Shown here: positions 1 to 13,560 of the stretch, in pieces
How the letters are laid out: the number at the start of each line of letters is the position of its first letter
Position numbering within the stretch: position 1 is the first letter of the stretch
Assembly (NCBI RefSeq): GCF_964340395.1
Contig: NC_135556.1
Location: 6,077,501-6,141,500 of the forward strand
Origin: Glandiceps talaboti
Lineage: Eukaryota > Hemichordata > Enteropneusta > Spengelidae
DNA length: 64,000 nt
Reading direction: 5' to 3'
Notes under the pieces: model-generated
Seen by the model: the letters and a program-made list of their open reading frames with translations, nothing else
The model's database searches: none
Told to the model about the DNA's origin: nothing
Position numbers and translations under genes: made by a program

Positions 1-1259
1 ATTATTCGATCGATCAACCAACCAATCAACGAAAACGAGTAAATAAGTCGTAGAGAATAACGGGGCAAATGAATGTACGCTTTTGTGTAAGTATTTGCGT
101 TTGAGTAAATGGGTTATAAACTACTTTAAGGGAATGAAACAATATCTAAATAAGAGAATGGGATTACTGGATAGTTCATGTTTTGGTGGAATAATGGAAC
201 GGGAAAAGAGGAAGTCTAGTGGATGAAATATATAAGAACTGCAAAATAGGTATGTTAACCGTCCATTCCATAGTAGTTATTAGAGACTTAAACTGTTCTT
301 TGAGACGGAAGATACATTGACCAAATATGAAATTTAAACTATTAAACATTACGAAATACAAATAAGGATTACCCAGTATGCTGTCTTGTTTTAACAACAT
401 AACCATATAGAAACACATCATATGTTTTCCAACATAAAATCAGATCGACCGAACGATATTTTGGTGTAAAGTGGATTGACAAACAGAAATATGATCAATT
501 TTTCAGAAATGTATTTCATCTGAACTGATTATATGTCGCACATAAAAATATATTCTGACATAAAAGCAGCATAGAGTGCAGACTGTAAGGCGTCACTTGC
601 CTTCTACCGGGACGTATTTACTGTCACTCACAAATTGTGCTCACAAATTGTAATTATATTAAATAGACCACGAAGCTATTTCCTGAAATAACCATTAATG
701 TAGTGAACAGGTCAGGGACTTTAACTAAACAACCTCAACACAGTTAATTAGTAAGATTACTAAGAGGGATAGACATATATAATGTTCACGTCATGAGCAT
801 TCAGATTCTGAATCATCTATTTCTGTCATACCAATCCATCTTCTATGCAATCTAATATCTTTGCAAAGACGGACGGTCGAACGGACGTAAATTTAAAAAA
901 AATGCTCTCTTTCATTAGCCAAATAACAAATGTTTGCTTTAAGTTTTTTTCGAACTTTTCTTAATTTGATAGACTATCAAGAATTTCTAATAAAAAACAA
1001 GTCAATTTCGATGAAAACTATCGGTTTTACTGGAAGTTTGCCTTTTGGAATGCATAGCGCAGTTATAATGTTAACAGTGTCATAGCTACTGATTTTGAGA
1101 TACGGATATCGGTAATTTGGAATTCAAAGGTGCTCTAAACGAATTTCAAGTGGGTGCGTAAATATTATTCATGTAAAGATTCTAAAGATACCTCGTGATG
1201 CGTCTAGAACTTGTAATAAAAAATGTGTTGTATGATGCTTACTTCAAATGCTCAACACG
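1..1259. other. no gene seen
   Basis: AT-rich sequence with short scattered ORFs of low-complexity composition and no recognisable motif. Confidence 0.5.
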
Positions 1260-1335
1260 GTTATATATTGTAAATATTGGCAAAGTTATATATTGTAAAT
1301 ATTGGCAAAGTTATATATTGTAAATATTGTCAAAG
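1260..1335. repeat. 25-bp tandem repeat, 3 copies
   Basis: The unit GTTATATATTGTAAATATTG plus five bases starts at 1260, 1285 and 1310. The copies are nearly identical, so the expansion is recent. Confidence 0.9.
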
Positions 1336-1749
1336 GGTCGATTGCTGGAAATTTGATGTACCTGTTTCTCCAGGGACTGTTTGCACCTATTATTACTTCA
1401 ATATTCGCTTTGAAAGGTAGTTTGATACTTTTTTATGGATGTATAAGAACAAACCCACCTTTCTCAGACCGGTATTTATATCCAGGGATTGAAACAGACC
1501 CACGACGATATCCTATCCTCAACATATATAATAAGTAAATGTAATCACTAAAGGTGAAATTTGCATATATAGCGATTCTTATTTACGTAAATTGAGGGGA
1601 AAATATAGATATGTTGCCTAATCAATAATAATGTCACAATTCATTTTGCGTGGTTTACATTATTCCATTGTTTTGCAGTAGTTATTTTCTTGTTGTGTTG
1701 TTCTTTGAACATTACTTTCGATAATGTTGATAATAATAATAGTAATGTT

Positions 1750-1965
1750 AGTTTTTGTATATAGCACTTTTCCACTCTGTGCCCTAAGCGTTATATAATT
1801 ACTACCTCTGGCACGGATCTGTAGCGGCACAACATTCCTTTATACTTTCGCAATTCCACGGGGAGCCTACAATCCATTGCAGCCTCTGGATGTGCTTCAT
1901 TCAAATTAATATTGCAACCTCTATCTTATCATATCCCCAATTATACAACTGGGTTGATTATCATA
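1750..1965. repeat. interspersed repeat fragment of the 'TATAGCGCTTT' type
   Basis: The stretch contains TATATAGCACTTTTCCACTC, CCTAAGCGTTAT, CACGGGGAGCCTACAATCCA and CCCCAATTATACAACTGGGT. From memory, this order of motifs belongs to a repeat type seen in several marine invertebrate genomes. The copy is degraded and the class is uncertain. Confidence 0.4.
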
Positions 1966-2338
1966 CATAATTAGATTTTGAGATACGAATATTTATTCCT
2001 ATACAATTTATTACACCACAAATTTATAGTTTTAACATATAATTTTTTTCATTTATTCATGTACTTTGACAAATAAATTCAAATCCATGTTTATCTAAGT
2101 TCACATTAAACATATTCGCGATGTGGCTGGCAGCAGCTGGCTGTGTCCTATTTAAGTCCTAGCAACTTCGTTCGCTTAGGACAAAATCTCCCTCCCTCCT
2201 CCTCCGAAACGAACGTTCACAAGTGCGACATCGACAAGTATATGTAGTACTGTAAACGATAATGAAAATTGTAGCGGTCTCACCACAATGATCGATACAA
2301 TGTGAAAACTTGATGGCATGTAAACACATGGTAAAATA

Positions 2339-2505
2339 CTACCGGAAACCCAGCACTGTATATCATATTAGAAGTAAATTGTAATCAACTTATTAACATC
2401 TCAGTAGTAAATACAGAACCTGTTATCCTTGAAGGCGTGAACGTTTTCGAAATTTGGTTTGAAGTGCGAAAATGAAGTTCAGCTAGCAATTGCACTGACG
2501 CCAGA
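2339..2505. repeat. dispersed repeat family 1, copy 1
   Basis: Direct match to 14855-15019: both begin with ACTACCGGAAACC, share CATCTCAGTAGTAAATACAG and TTTTCGAAATTTGGTT, and end with TGACGCCAG. Copies differ by small indels. No coding capacity; class unknown. Confidence 0.85.
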
Positions 2506-4980
2506 AGTTCGTTTATTCAGCCTGTGTGATATTGTGTGATCGTCCCTAAGCGCATACAATCCTGATAATAAGGGGGCAAAATCTGTAACTCTGTAGTTGT
2601 CTGGTCCTTACTTTTCTTTCATATTGCAACTATTTGTGTTATTGCAACTACAAGTACTACATGAAATAGCCAAATGTATAGTAACTGGTACAGCTTTAAT
2701 AAAAAATTCGTAAATAATATAGAAATAACATTTTATGAGATAAATTTTATATTAACAATTCTTTTTGAATACCCCTGCGCAGTTTCAGACACGCCCTTCT
2801 TTGCTTATACACATATGTTAGTAAGTACTATGCATGTGTATTTTGTACCTTGATTTCAGTGGAGAAGTTGTAGAGATAATTATGCTTATGACGTGTTCTA
2901 CTACGAGGGTAAGTGATGTATTTGGAAAGGTGTAGTATGTATGATGTTGCACAATTAAAGTGGGCATATCTTTGCATAATTAGGTACGTGTAACTTTGTG
3001 TCCATGTGTGCTTGTCTGTTCAGTGGTCCATATATGTTGATATTCGATGGCCTTGATGAACTAATCATCATTGCGGCATGATGAATAATTGGATGGGTAC
3101 AACGTAGGTCACATGCGTGTTTACGCTCCGATCATTTAATAACGATGGTTAAGCTGGGAATATCTCTCCCGTTCAAAGTCACATATGTAACCTATCCAAT
3201 GAATGCACTGACGCATTGTACATATTTTTTTAAGAGTATAGTAATCTATCTCAACATACTTTTGTGTATACCACACTATCGCAAAGACTATGTACAATAG
3301 TGTTTTAATTCAAGTCTCTTGCAAACTGCACTACCTTTGAAATATACCTCAAAAATAACATCTGTAAAGTCACATTGTCACTTTGTAAAAGAAGATCCAG
3401 AATCGCCATGCATATTGTTAAAATGAAGGTCGAAATGACATTACACGCTAACCCTTTGAGACTTCAATGACTCGACGTCGACTACCTCAAGTTGTTTTAT
3501 TACTATATAAATAAAAGGTTGTTGATTGCCCTAAAATTCAACATGATGAACCCCCAAATTTCATTTTTTTTAAATTCCAAAAGGGCTGGAAACAAACTTT
3601 AACAAGGAACAGTTTTGGGTAATTTAAGCTGCTTTGGCTTCCTAACAAATTGGATCCCGAAACGTTCTTACTTAGTTATGGGATCTACTGTACAGAAGTC
3701 TTCTCTCCAGCATCTAGGTACTTCCTAGCAGTGACAAGGTGATAATATACTAAACTGATGATACAAATTTAGCTTCATATACAGTTGCATTCAAATAAAC
3801 CACTAAATGCTTGAAGCATCATGTCAGATACAAGATCTGTGCTGACAAAACATTAACCATTCTAATCATCAAATCAATGCCATAGTTTCATACCATTAAA
3901 TTGGCATTTCGAATTTTCCAATCATTATTTTCTTAAACTGCAGGAAACGAAACTGACGTCTGCCGTATTAGTCTAAAAATCACTAAAATGTATGACACTT
4001 GTGAAGAATGTCAGAGAAAAGGATACTCTAGCTGATTAGATTTGGTATAGTATGCATCAGTTTTTGATTTATTGCATATTTGTTAATGTACATTTTAAAG
4101 GTAATATACACACTCATAAGTGAAATCGTCTGACTGTAAATTTAAAAAAGCCATCGTAGAGAGTTTGAATGTTAGATTGACACGGGAAAAGGTTTACATA
4201 TGCATTACCACTAACTATTCATTGAAGAAGGCTTTCCAGATCAAATGTCGACTTCGAGATTTTAAATAGCTTGTTTAACAAGCACCCTTCTAAGTGTATA
4301 TTCCTAGACAAGGATTGAACTGTCTGTCCCATTATCTGCACAAATCATCAAATAATACTGTATACTTGGCAGCGTAACACACCTTGTGACATTTTATCAA
4401 TGAAATCTTAGCCAGAAGTAGAAAAAAATCGAGACTCATGTATTAATCAAAAGCGTAATAAAATATTTGCAAATGTACAATTTTCTTATTTCAATTCATT
4501 GTAAAGATAACAGCGAGTATAACTATTGTATATTCTTATATACAAAGCAGGTAAACAAATCGGATAAGATATTTGAAGGTTTCGTCACTTTATTAAAAGA
4601 CCACTGGCCATAATGGTAATTATGTACGGATTATCCGACAGTATTTCTTTCGTCGTGAAATACAGCTTTTCATTTCCGGCTTTCTCGAAGCTTCCAACAT
4701 CCATTGCCATTTTCTATAATGACGTTGATACTGACCCGTGAGGTGATTAAAAACATGTTTTAGCGGGCATTTCTTTTAATTGAGTCATGGATTCAATTTT
4801 GGTAAGTACAATTAAGGGCATCAAAGTTCTTAAGACAATTTCGATGGAGTTGTGTCGATGTAAATGTCACATTAAATCCATGTATGTAACTGACAGGCGT
4901 CTTAAATGAGTAGAAGAAGCTGATTCCTGTATTGCCGATTACCTTTACAAGAAGGTGTGTGGGTGCACGCGTCCATCTCT
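2506..4980. other. no gene seen
   Basis: AT-rich sequence with no convincing ORF, splice-supported exon or repeat that I recognise. Confidence 0.45.
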
Positions 4981-4981
4981 G

Positions 4982-4984
4982 TTC

Positions 4985-5024
<40 letters not shown>

Positions 5025-5044
5025 GCGTGTGCGTGCGTGCGTGC

Positions 5045-5118
<74 letters not shown>

Positions 5119-5144
5119 ATGTATGTATGTATGTATGTATGTAG
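4982..5144. repeat. (GTCT)n microsatellite with (GTGC) interruption and (GTAT)n end
   Basis: Two GTCT blocks are separated by GCGTGTGCGTGCGTGC and followed by GTAT. Open frames through it on both strands are repeat artefacts. Confidence 0.98.
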
Positions 5145-5337
5145 AAATAGTAGAAATAAATGTATTTGGAACTTGTGAGACAGTCCGAATAAATAGATGT
5201 AAAATCCGACGTTTCGAATAAAACTTCTTTTTCAAGGTATTTATAGGCAAGACATCTTAGGTAAACACCTGAATATATCTGAATTTTATGGAACAGAACG
5301 ACAACCGCGCGTGATTAACGGTTATATGTGTGAAAAG

Positions 5338-5338
<1 letters not shown>

Positions 5339-5369
<31 letters not shown>

Positions 5370-5376
5370 TGTATGT
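5339..5376. repeat. (GTAT)n microsatellite
   Basis: About nine GTAT units, 200 bp downstream of the preceding array. Confidence 0.97.
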
Positions 5377-5627
5377 TGCGATGTACATGTAGGTTATACC
5401 GGTTGACAGGGAGAGTGCACATGAAAAAACATAGTTTATGTAAAGGGTGACTATGCTATATGTAGAAAACAAGACAGTTATGAGGAGAAACACCTGCATA
5501 TACAATTGATGAAATCTCATTTTGAAATGGCGTGTGTCAGGGGTCGAGACCTAAAGACGAAAATGCCAAGTCACTCTTCAAGGTGATGTCACGACCATAC
5601 TAGCACCCATTACCGCGGGTTGATTAA

Positions 5628-7390
5628 GGGACCGGTCAGTTTCTCCAGCCTGGGGTGGTGGATTCTTAAATCGGGCCGACAAAAAGTCACTGACCCCCAT
5701 CTATAAAATCAAAACAGGCTGACCCCTATCACTTAATTCTAAAACATGATTCCCCCCCCCCCCCCCATATATAGTATTCACATGACAGGTATTTTTATCG
5801 TGACTGTCTTGCATCTACTATATAAGATCCCGGGTTAGCACTATCATAATTATGATTATTGACTACACAGGGTAAATCCAAAAGTAGTTTAATAGCATCT
5901 AGACAATGAAAGGTGGGGGAACGCTTGAGAAGGGAATATGTACATCTATTATGGGGGGTCCTAAGGAATCCCCCTTAGAAGCCCAGGAGGTTTTTAACTC
6001 TAAAAAGTCAATTTTGAGATTATTCAGACATTTTCAGAAAATAATTTCCAAACTTTACAAGACGGCACCAACATGTAAAAAGCAACTTCATAGGGTTGAA
6101 ATATTTTTGAAATATAGTTTGATAGTATCTTGAAAGTAAGAGGTAGGGGAAGAGCTTGAGACTGGGATGTGTACATCCCATGCGGGGGGGGGGGGTCCTA
6201 GGGGATCTCCCCCTAGAAGCCCTAGAGGTTTTTTACTCTGAAAAGAAAGTCAATTTTGTGACTATTCAGACACTTTCAGGCAATAACCTCTAAGTATCAG
6301 TAACTATTCTTTATAACTTACATAGGGTTGCAATATGTTCTTAAAAAGTTAAATGGCATCATTTTAGTAAAGGTCAGCACATCTAATGGTAGTATCATTG
6401 GTAGGGGAGATTTTGAGTTTAAGACAATTTTGGACTATCTTGGCAAACATTTCACATCTTTAAAAGACAAGATCATCTCAAATTAGCATAGGGTGAACAT
6501 ATTTAAGAAAAGTTTAATACCATTATGACAGTAAAAAGGTTGTTGTATGTGATTGTTTGTTGAATGCATGGGTGACCTCTGGGGTGAGGGAGTCCTTGGG
6601 ATTTTCCCCTGGCAGATTCGAAATTTTTTGTTTCTATTAAGGCAATTTTTAGGTTATTCATAGCCTTTTAGGTAATATTTCCAAGCTTTTGAAAAGCTAA
6701 CGTAAATGTAAGGTTTGAATGAGTTTCTCGTGTCACATAAAATTGAGCCTGTAACATTGGTATAAGGGCATTAATATTGCATGTATAGTAAAATCACTGG
6801 TATGTTAGAGAACTTTATGTGGTCATACCTAGTGTTTAATAGAAACTGGAATCTGATGAGATGTGGTGTTTGTAATGTCAATAACATGTAGTGTCCAAAA
6901 TAGAAAGTGTATTAATCCCTTCTGACAAGTTCATACTGAAGAATAGAACAATTTAGATTATCTAATGATGAAGATTACCATTACGAACAACTTCACCTTT
7001 GCCCCAAAGTGCAATAAGCATTCATTGTGAAACAGCCAATCATTTACACGACATGTTCTTTAACTAGTGTGGTAGCTAGGTAATATATATGTATGTATAT
7101 GTATAATTATGTTTGAACTCTTACGTGAAGTAATATTACAGAATTGATGTAAGAAACAGGGACAAGAACATATATTCAAATTTTACATTTACACAGACAA
7201 GGCTATATGGCATTGTCGAAAGGGATTTTTTGATTCCATTACAATCCAAAACACAATGTCCCCCCCCCTCCCTCCACAATTTTCAACACATCATGACCCC
7301 CCCCCCCTACTGCCAATTTCAAAAACGGGGTGACCCCAATACCAATCCACCGCCACCCCCCCCCCTAGGCCGAAGAAACTGACCAATCCC
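5628..7390. mobile_element. non-autonomous DNA transposon, PIF/Harbinger-like
   Basis: The ends are inverted repeats: the left begins GGGACCGGTCAGTTTCTCCA, the right (reverse complement) GGGATTGGTCAGTTTCTTCG, followed on both sides by CCT(A)GG and G-rich sequence. Each end is flanked by TAA (5625-5627 and 7391-7393). GGG-starting ends with a 3-bp TAA/TTA duplication are typical of PIF/Harbinger. The 1.76-kb interior has no transposase-like ORF, so it would need a transposase in trans. It contains C- and G-tracts near both ends and an internal tandem array (5890-6725). Confidence 0.75.
5890..6725. repeat. diverged ~160-235-bp tandem units inside the Harbinger-like element
   Basis: Four units start near 5900, 6133, 6367 and 6529. 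Shared parts include GTACATC, CCCCCTTAGAAGCCC / CCCCCTAGAAGCCC, GTCAATTTTG followed by ATTCAGACA, and CATAGGGTTG. Units 1 and 2 are closest; 3 and 4 are decayed and lack parts. A 75-codon ORF at 5906-6133 lies in unit 1 but is not conserved in the others. Confidence 0.7.
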
Positions 7391-8153
7391 TAACATCGAT
7401 TGGCATTCAATGAATTACTTTGATGCGAGAGAACCGATAAAGGTTAACTAAAATCGTTACTATATCGCAACAAGTATTCGCCGACTTCATAACTTTTGTC
7501 GTGCAGATAACTGAAGACATGGGAAAATTGAAAACATTAGATTTTCAGTAGTTCAAGCCACAGGAGAATGGAAAGTTTCATTTCTAATGATATCCTGAAG
7601 GTGAAAATTTGACATTAATCTACACATATACACCCACCTCTGTAGAAATAAATTATGACTTCTAAATGTCACACGGTACCCGTTTAACACTAATGTCCCG
7701 ATGTCGTGATCTCCGGCTTTTTTCGAGTAGACTATTGTCACCAACAGGGCCCATTACTATTGATGAGTTACTTGGGTATGTCTAAAAGAGTCGTTATGTC
7801 TATGTTGTACTTTATAGACTAACCTATTTCATGATCTTAAGATTATGTCTTTAATGTTCTCAACACAATTTCAGTTTTGTTAGAACGCCTGAGGATGTCG
7901 ATCTTCCCCCAACTATTTTCTTCCCCCTCTGCGACTTTGGAAGGGGGTGGGGGCGGTTTAAAGTTGTAACATTATGGAATACCCTTGCCAGAGTAACCCT
8001 TTCCGACTATATTTTGACATAGTGAATTGTATTTTGAAATGTTTTACTCCAATCTATAAACACAAATAGAAGAATTAAGCAGAGACAGTGTCCAATAACA
8101 ATACCTTATGAGATTGTATGAATAAGAATACGATTTCACTTTTATTATTTTAA

Positions 8154-8460
8154 ATAATACTTCCAAATATATGTCTTCGTTCGGCCAAGGAAAATAGAAG
8201 TGACATGAGGAACCTTGTCACTTCAAGTCGCTAGACGAGAAGTGACAAACAGTAACTTATGTAACCGCCGGGGTATTTTAATCCTGACTGAAGAAAACTA
8301 TTGGTGAATAACATAATTATACCTCCTCAATAATTCATGCAAAATCGGGAAAAATAATGGCGATTTAGCACATTTTGACTCATATTTTAAGCACCACAGA
8401 ACGAGTGACGTAGACACGGGTTGTCGTGACGTAGAACGAACAAGATCTACAATCAATACT
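8154..8460. mobile_element. palindromic MITE family A, copy 1
   Basis: The stretch matches 24679-24985: TCTTCGTTCGGCCAAGGAAA, CTAGACGAGAAGTGACAA, TGAATAACATAATTATACC, TTTTGACTCATATTTTAA and TCGTGACGTAGAACGA. The left arm (8154-8183) is inverted at about 8285-8312. No coding capacity. Confidence 0.75.
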
Positions 8461-8499
8461 CTCGGTTCAAAGACAATACGTTTCAGTGCCTTAGCCTGT

Positions 8500-8540
8500 G
8501 GGGGGGGGGGGCAAGGGGGGCAGCTGCCCCCCCCCCCCGA
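8500..8540. repeat. G-tract / C-tract inverted pair
   Basis: A run of about 13 G, then CAAGGGGGGCAGCTG, then about 14 C. It forms a GC-only hairpin around CAGCTG, next to MITE family A copy 1. Confidence 0.85.
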
Positions 8541-10380
8541 GATTTTGGAAAAAAAAGAAAGAAAAAAGTTACTTTTTGAATACATAGCGATGCAATTAAA
8601 ATCGTTATTTACATGACGATTCCTAGCATGCGCGATTTCAATGGATAGTTCACTAAAGTGACTGTACACTGACTCATGGCTAATATGTATCTTATATCGC
8701 TATTGTACGCTGGCTTAACTTTGAATTAAAATGTGTCCAGTTAAAAATTGTAACATTTTTTTGCAGCAAATTAAAAAAATTTTGCGCGGGGAAGTACAAA
8801 AGAAGTGCGCACATGCACTGTGCATTTTCTGCGAGTAGTCTTGAAAATCCCCTTCATTTGAAGATAGCAAGTCGCAATTATAATGTCAGCGAGTGAAACT
8901 AAAAAAAAAAGACGGAAAAAGTCGTTCAACGTGAGGTTGCCTGCTATGTTGCATGCAGTGACTCGTGACTCCGAAGATGCGCTCGATCTCATTTACATCT
9001 TGTTCGTTATTATAAAACATTTCATGCTGATAAACGGCAGATCTCTTTTTGGAATATTTGGTGGCCCTGAAAAACTATTAAACTAGGTACGCAGTTTAAG
9101 ATCCACTATTTGAAGATATTTCTTTCAATAATTGTGTTCGACGTTGTCTTTGGTTAAAATGTTGTTTGATATAACTATCTCATTGCACACTGACACTAGC
9201 GTTATTCCGCAATTCATTTTGAAGCGACAATTTGCTATGGAAAGAATGGCCCTGAATTTGTAAACAGAGCTGTACTTTCGACATCAAAATCCAAACTTCA
9301 ATTTCCATTATAATGATAATGACAAAGAGAATTCACTGAGTTCACCTTGGGTTCCAACATAAACGAGGCCATAACAGTTTTGGGAGTTGGGTAAAGAAAA
9401 TGTTTATTTTGTTGTGTTACTTATTTATTACAATGGTGGCAGTGATGGGATGTTGCAGCAGTGACACCAGGAACCAATTGGGTGCCAAAATCACAAAATA
9501 ATGCAAAGTTTAAATAATACAATGTGATAAAGTAAAATGTGAACCCCAACACCTCCCATTCCATTATTTAAAATATGACCCTTTCTCAAGAACCGATTTG
9601 TAAAAATTGACCCCCTAATACGTCCGGTCCTCCCAATTTATTATCACTGAAGACTCCCTAGCTCTTATAAATTAGACAAAGAGGCTCACACTGATGTACA
9701 TGCATGATGACCTCTAAATCGGTTTCCAATAGTAATTGAACATTTTCGTTAACCGTGTTCCGAGTTAATTACATTCAAAGATTCATGCAACTGTGGGGAG
9801 ATTGCATATGCCGACCAGTAGAATTGTCTTCCTCTGATAGTATGCAATGTTTCCGCATTAGGCGCTTCCGTATAACCTAAAAAGCATGCTATATAACTGT
9901 CAGGACGGTAGTTCAACTTTAATACTGTGAAGAAGTCGGGACAGGGGATCCCTTGGGTACTCGTAATAATCAGACAGTGTCTGTACTTACAACACTTTGT
10001 TAGATTCAATAAAGATCAATAAAATAACAAGCTTAGCTGCTAGGCTTGTCATCCCTATATCATACTCTCCAAAGAAAAGTTGATGTCTTGCAAGTCTGAA
10101 AAACATCAGTAAATGGGGTTTTACTTGGTAGTTTATAGTTGTTATAGTAATGTCACTTTCTCAAGTATACTAATATATTTGAAGATGCCAAAAATACGTT
10201 CGTATAGCTTTCAATTGTATGCTTGTACAGTTTTATATATATAAAACAACTGACTCAGAGTTGTCTGATGATCGCACAATGCGTGAAACTCCGAGTTACA
10301 ACCAAGAAAGAGTTCCAGTACTACCAAAACTATTACGCTCTGCCACTGCGGTATAGAGCACTGTCTTAGCAGATTGATAC
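8541..10380. other. no gene seen
   Basis: Small ORFs exist (for example 86 codons on the minus strand, 9749-10009) but none has recognisable domains or splice context. Confidence 0.45.
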
Positions 10381-10388
10381 TCACCGAG

Positions 10389-10389
<1 letters not shown>

Positions 10390-10476
<87 letters not shown>
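10390..10476. repeat. (TA)n microsatellite
   Basis: An uninterrupted TA dinucleotide run of about 43 units. Confidence 0.98.
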
Positions 10477-10479
<3 letters not shown>

Positions 10480-10867
10480 AAAGGACTGCGAACTTTGAAC
10501 CCTGCAGGACTGGATAGTGAAAACACCTTTATTATCTGTATAACATGGTAAGGCGTAAAAATAACAATCGTGCGTTTCAGAAAACAAGGTCTCAGAATAT
10601 CGGTTAGGTAGGTCGGGATTTTATTTAAATTATTGTATCTTTTTAATTGTTTTAAAAAATATTGTTTCAACCCCAAAACAAACAAAATGTCGGTCAGATC
10701 TCGAATACAGCTTCTATGACAGTTTGATGAAATATGTACAGACATCGGTATGGAAACAGACGTGCACGGTCAAGAGGTCAAGAAGGCGAAAAATTTCTTA
10801 CTTTTTGTTTAAAAAATGTTTGGAATCGGTCAGGTTATCGGAAACAAACAGTTTTGTTATTTGACCT

Positions 10868-11237
10868 AAGGTCTAAAAGAAAATGGTTTGGTTCCGGTTA
10901 CCCGAACCCACCTAGTTTTTCACCGCAGACCCCAATCTTTTTTTTGACGTATTCGAGAAAAAAGTATTTAAAAAATCGTGAAAATTGTGAAGTCTCGCAA
11001 GAAATAGTAAACTGACGTCAACTTAAAAAGACAATATAAAACTGTTTTCTAATCTGTAATGGCTGTACATCTGATGGGAAGAAACCAATAACACAGAGGC
11101 CATATGGGAAGACAACGGAAAACATAACTACCTGAACTTGGACACTCACTCACACATGAATTTATTTTAAAATCTACCTACCCCACCTATTATAAAATTG
11201 AACGTAATTGGAACCACACAATTTGTTTTTAGGCCTA
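10868..11237 (+). mobile_element. 370-bp MITE family B, copy 1
   Basis: The end motifs AGGTCTAAAAGAAAATGGT and, inverted, AGGCCTAAAAACAAATTGT match at about 15 of 19 positions. The interior shares GGTTCCGGTTACCCGAACCC, CTGTACATCTGATGGGAAGA and TACCCCACCTATTATAAAAT with the copies at 13173 and 23624. A 93-codon ORF running into it is not conserved as coding. Confidence 0.85.
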
Positions 11238-13172
11238 ACTGTTAAATCTATTCATACGCACTTCCGCTTCTTTTCACGTCTTTCTTTTTAGCTTCCACAC
11301 CTTCGGTGTGCCACTAGTCACTGCTCGTATTAAATCCAGTGGTTTCAGGGGTTGTACAACGATACTTTAATTTGGCTACGAGGGTAGCTACTGCGAAGAA
11401 CATGTGAGTCAGCGGGAAAAGGGGGGGGGGAGGGTAGGGGTTGCATCATATAACTTTAAAAGGGTGGATTGATAATAAATGTATCGAATGTGAGCTCATT
11501 TATTGTACGCATGAATGATTGTATGTAAAGATCTTTAGACTACACAAGATATCTGGCAAATAAATTAATGTATTCAATTAAGCTAAGTATTACCACACAC
11601 CGCCAGAAGTATACATTTCTGGAAGCCTTTGATCTATTATTCGTGATGGTATCAATAATAAATGGTTAATTCGACTTCCTGTCATACATACAAATCGGCT
11701 AACGTTGGCGTTGCCACAGAAAGCCCCCAAAGAAATAACAGTTGATTGTATTTTGTAGAAATCCTACACCTACAAAAGATGTCGATCTAAAGCCGATGCT
11801 AGCCATTCATAATTGATTATTTTGTCTGCATAAATATTAACATGTTGTATCATTTTCATTCAATACCAGCTTGTCTGAGAATGAGATTACTTTCCTAAAA
11901 AGTACATGTAAACATAACTCATGTTAAGCCATTATCCTGGTAAATAAACTCGAATGAAAAAATACCTTTCTTTTCTTTGAAAAAGAAACTCTGTTAGGAT
12001 TTCATTCTTTTTTATATGGCAGACAAAATGAAATGCGCACTTCCAAAAATATTCCAGATGGATTATTCATGTAAATTATCATTTTTAGGGTCATTCTATT
12101 TCGCTATGGTATTCACTTACGTAAGCGGAAATGTACACATACGACAGGGTTCTAAATACTAATGACACAAAGCCTGCAAGTGATATGGATTTCCGTTGTA
12201 GGCATCACTCAAACACGGAGTATTTCTACCTTTTAAGATAAAAGGTCTTCGAATAATAAGATTGACAATGTATATCACTTTAAAGTACACGTTGTTTAGT
12301 CCTCTTAGAAGAAAATAGTCATTGAAAGTTTTCGAAACTAACCTTCTTTGTCACCCACCATTTGAAGATAAGCCTTAAGTAAACATATTGATCCAAATTA
12401 TATAGTAACTTTGACAAAAAATACACGAGGTATAGGCGTGCGATGTGCTGTTTAAAAAGTCAAATAATGTATACGTTTCCAAACTATCCTAGCAGAGTCA
12501 CTTTTTGGTGTTGCTATGTACTTGTTGGGTTGTGGTATGGTGTGCATCGTTTTTCTATGGAGTTGCTGACCCAGTGGATCTGAGAAAGGCCCAGGCACTG
12601 ATAATTGCAGTTTTGATTTTTGTCCAGACTTAATATAATTTTCATCATTTTACCATGTATTTTTGCGTTAATTTGGTCAATTTTCTTTTCCGTTTTTAAT
12701 CTGTCGAGGATCGCAAAGAAGCAAAGACCTTAGTGGATTTCTTGAATCAGTATCATAAAAATACCGGAGGGTTTTACTGCAGCTAAAACGGACCATGTAA
12801 ATTTGTCAAAATAACAAAGAAACATTGACGTCTTAACAAAATATCTAGAAATGACTCACATAAGAGCACAATCGATGGCGTGTGTTGGATCAGATATCTA
12901 TTTTGAAGTATCATCGAAGTTGTGTATGAAACCCCCTCCTCCATGTACACAAACTGAACCGCTATACTTGGCCGATCAAACACCACATTTAATTTCAGAT
13001 ATCTAGGTCAATCAACTTGTGTATTTCTTTTGAAATCAGCGTCATTTTGTGAAGATTGATTTTCCATAGAAATCACGGGGAGTCTAATTTGAAAAGAGAA
13101 ACTGACTACAGTCACGGACAACACCACAGGCATGTAAAGTGATTTAAAAATTGCTAAAAGCCAGTCAGTATT
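11238..13172. other. no gene seen
   Basis: AT-rich intergenic sequence with one G-tract near 11421. Confidence 0.45.
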
Positions 13173-13560
13173 AAGCCTTTAAAAAGTTGTGTGGTTTCGA
13201 TTACGCTCAATTTTAGAATAGGTAGGTAGGTAGGTAGAATTTTTAATTTTTTATTCCATATGTGAGTGTCTAGCTATAGCTAGTTCAGGTAGTTATGTTT
13301 GACGTTGTTTTCCATATGGTCTCTGTGTTATTGGTTTCTTCTCATCAGATGTACAGCCATTACAGATTGGAAGACAAGTTTTATAATTATTGTCTTTTTA
13401 CGTTGATGTCAGTTTCCGCATCCACTATTTCTCGAGAGACTTCATAAATTTCGCGATTTTATTTTATTTTTCTAGAATACGTAAACAAAAGTTTAGGGTC
13501 GGCAGGGAAAAGCTAGGTGGGGGTCGGGTAACCGGAACCAAACAATGGTTTAGACCTTAT
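13173..13560 (-). mobile_element. 370-bp MITE family B, copy 2 (inverted)
   Basis: It is the reverse-complement equivalent of copies 1 and 3, with CATCAGATGTACAGCCATTA, GGTAACCGGAACCAAACAAT and outer ends containing AAGCCTTTAAAAAG and TTTAGACCTTAT. It has a (GGTA)n expansion at 13218-13236 in the segment that reads CTACCTACC in the other orientation. Confidence 0.85.

Noticed and set aside
4932-5250. ORFs of 70-101 codons rich in Cys-Leu-Ser-Val or Asp-Arg-Gln-Thr
   Set aside because: They are translations of the GTCT/GTAT microsatellite in several frames.
9749-10009. 86-codon minus-strand ORF of balanced composition
   Set aside because: No recognisable domain, no clear splice context and no neighbouring coding segment.
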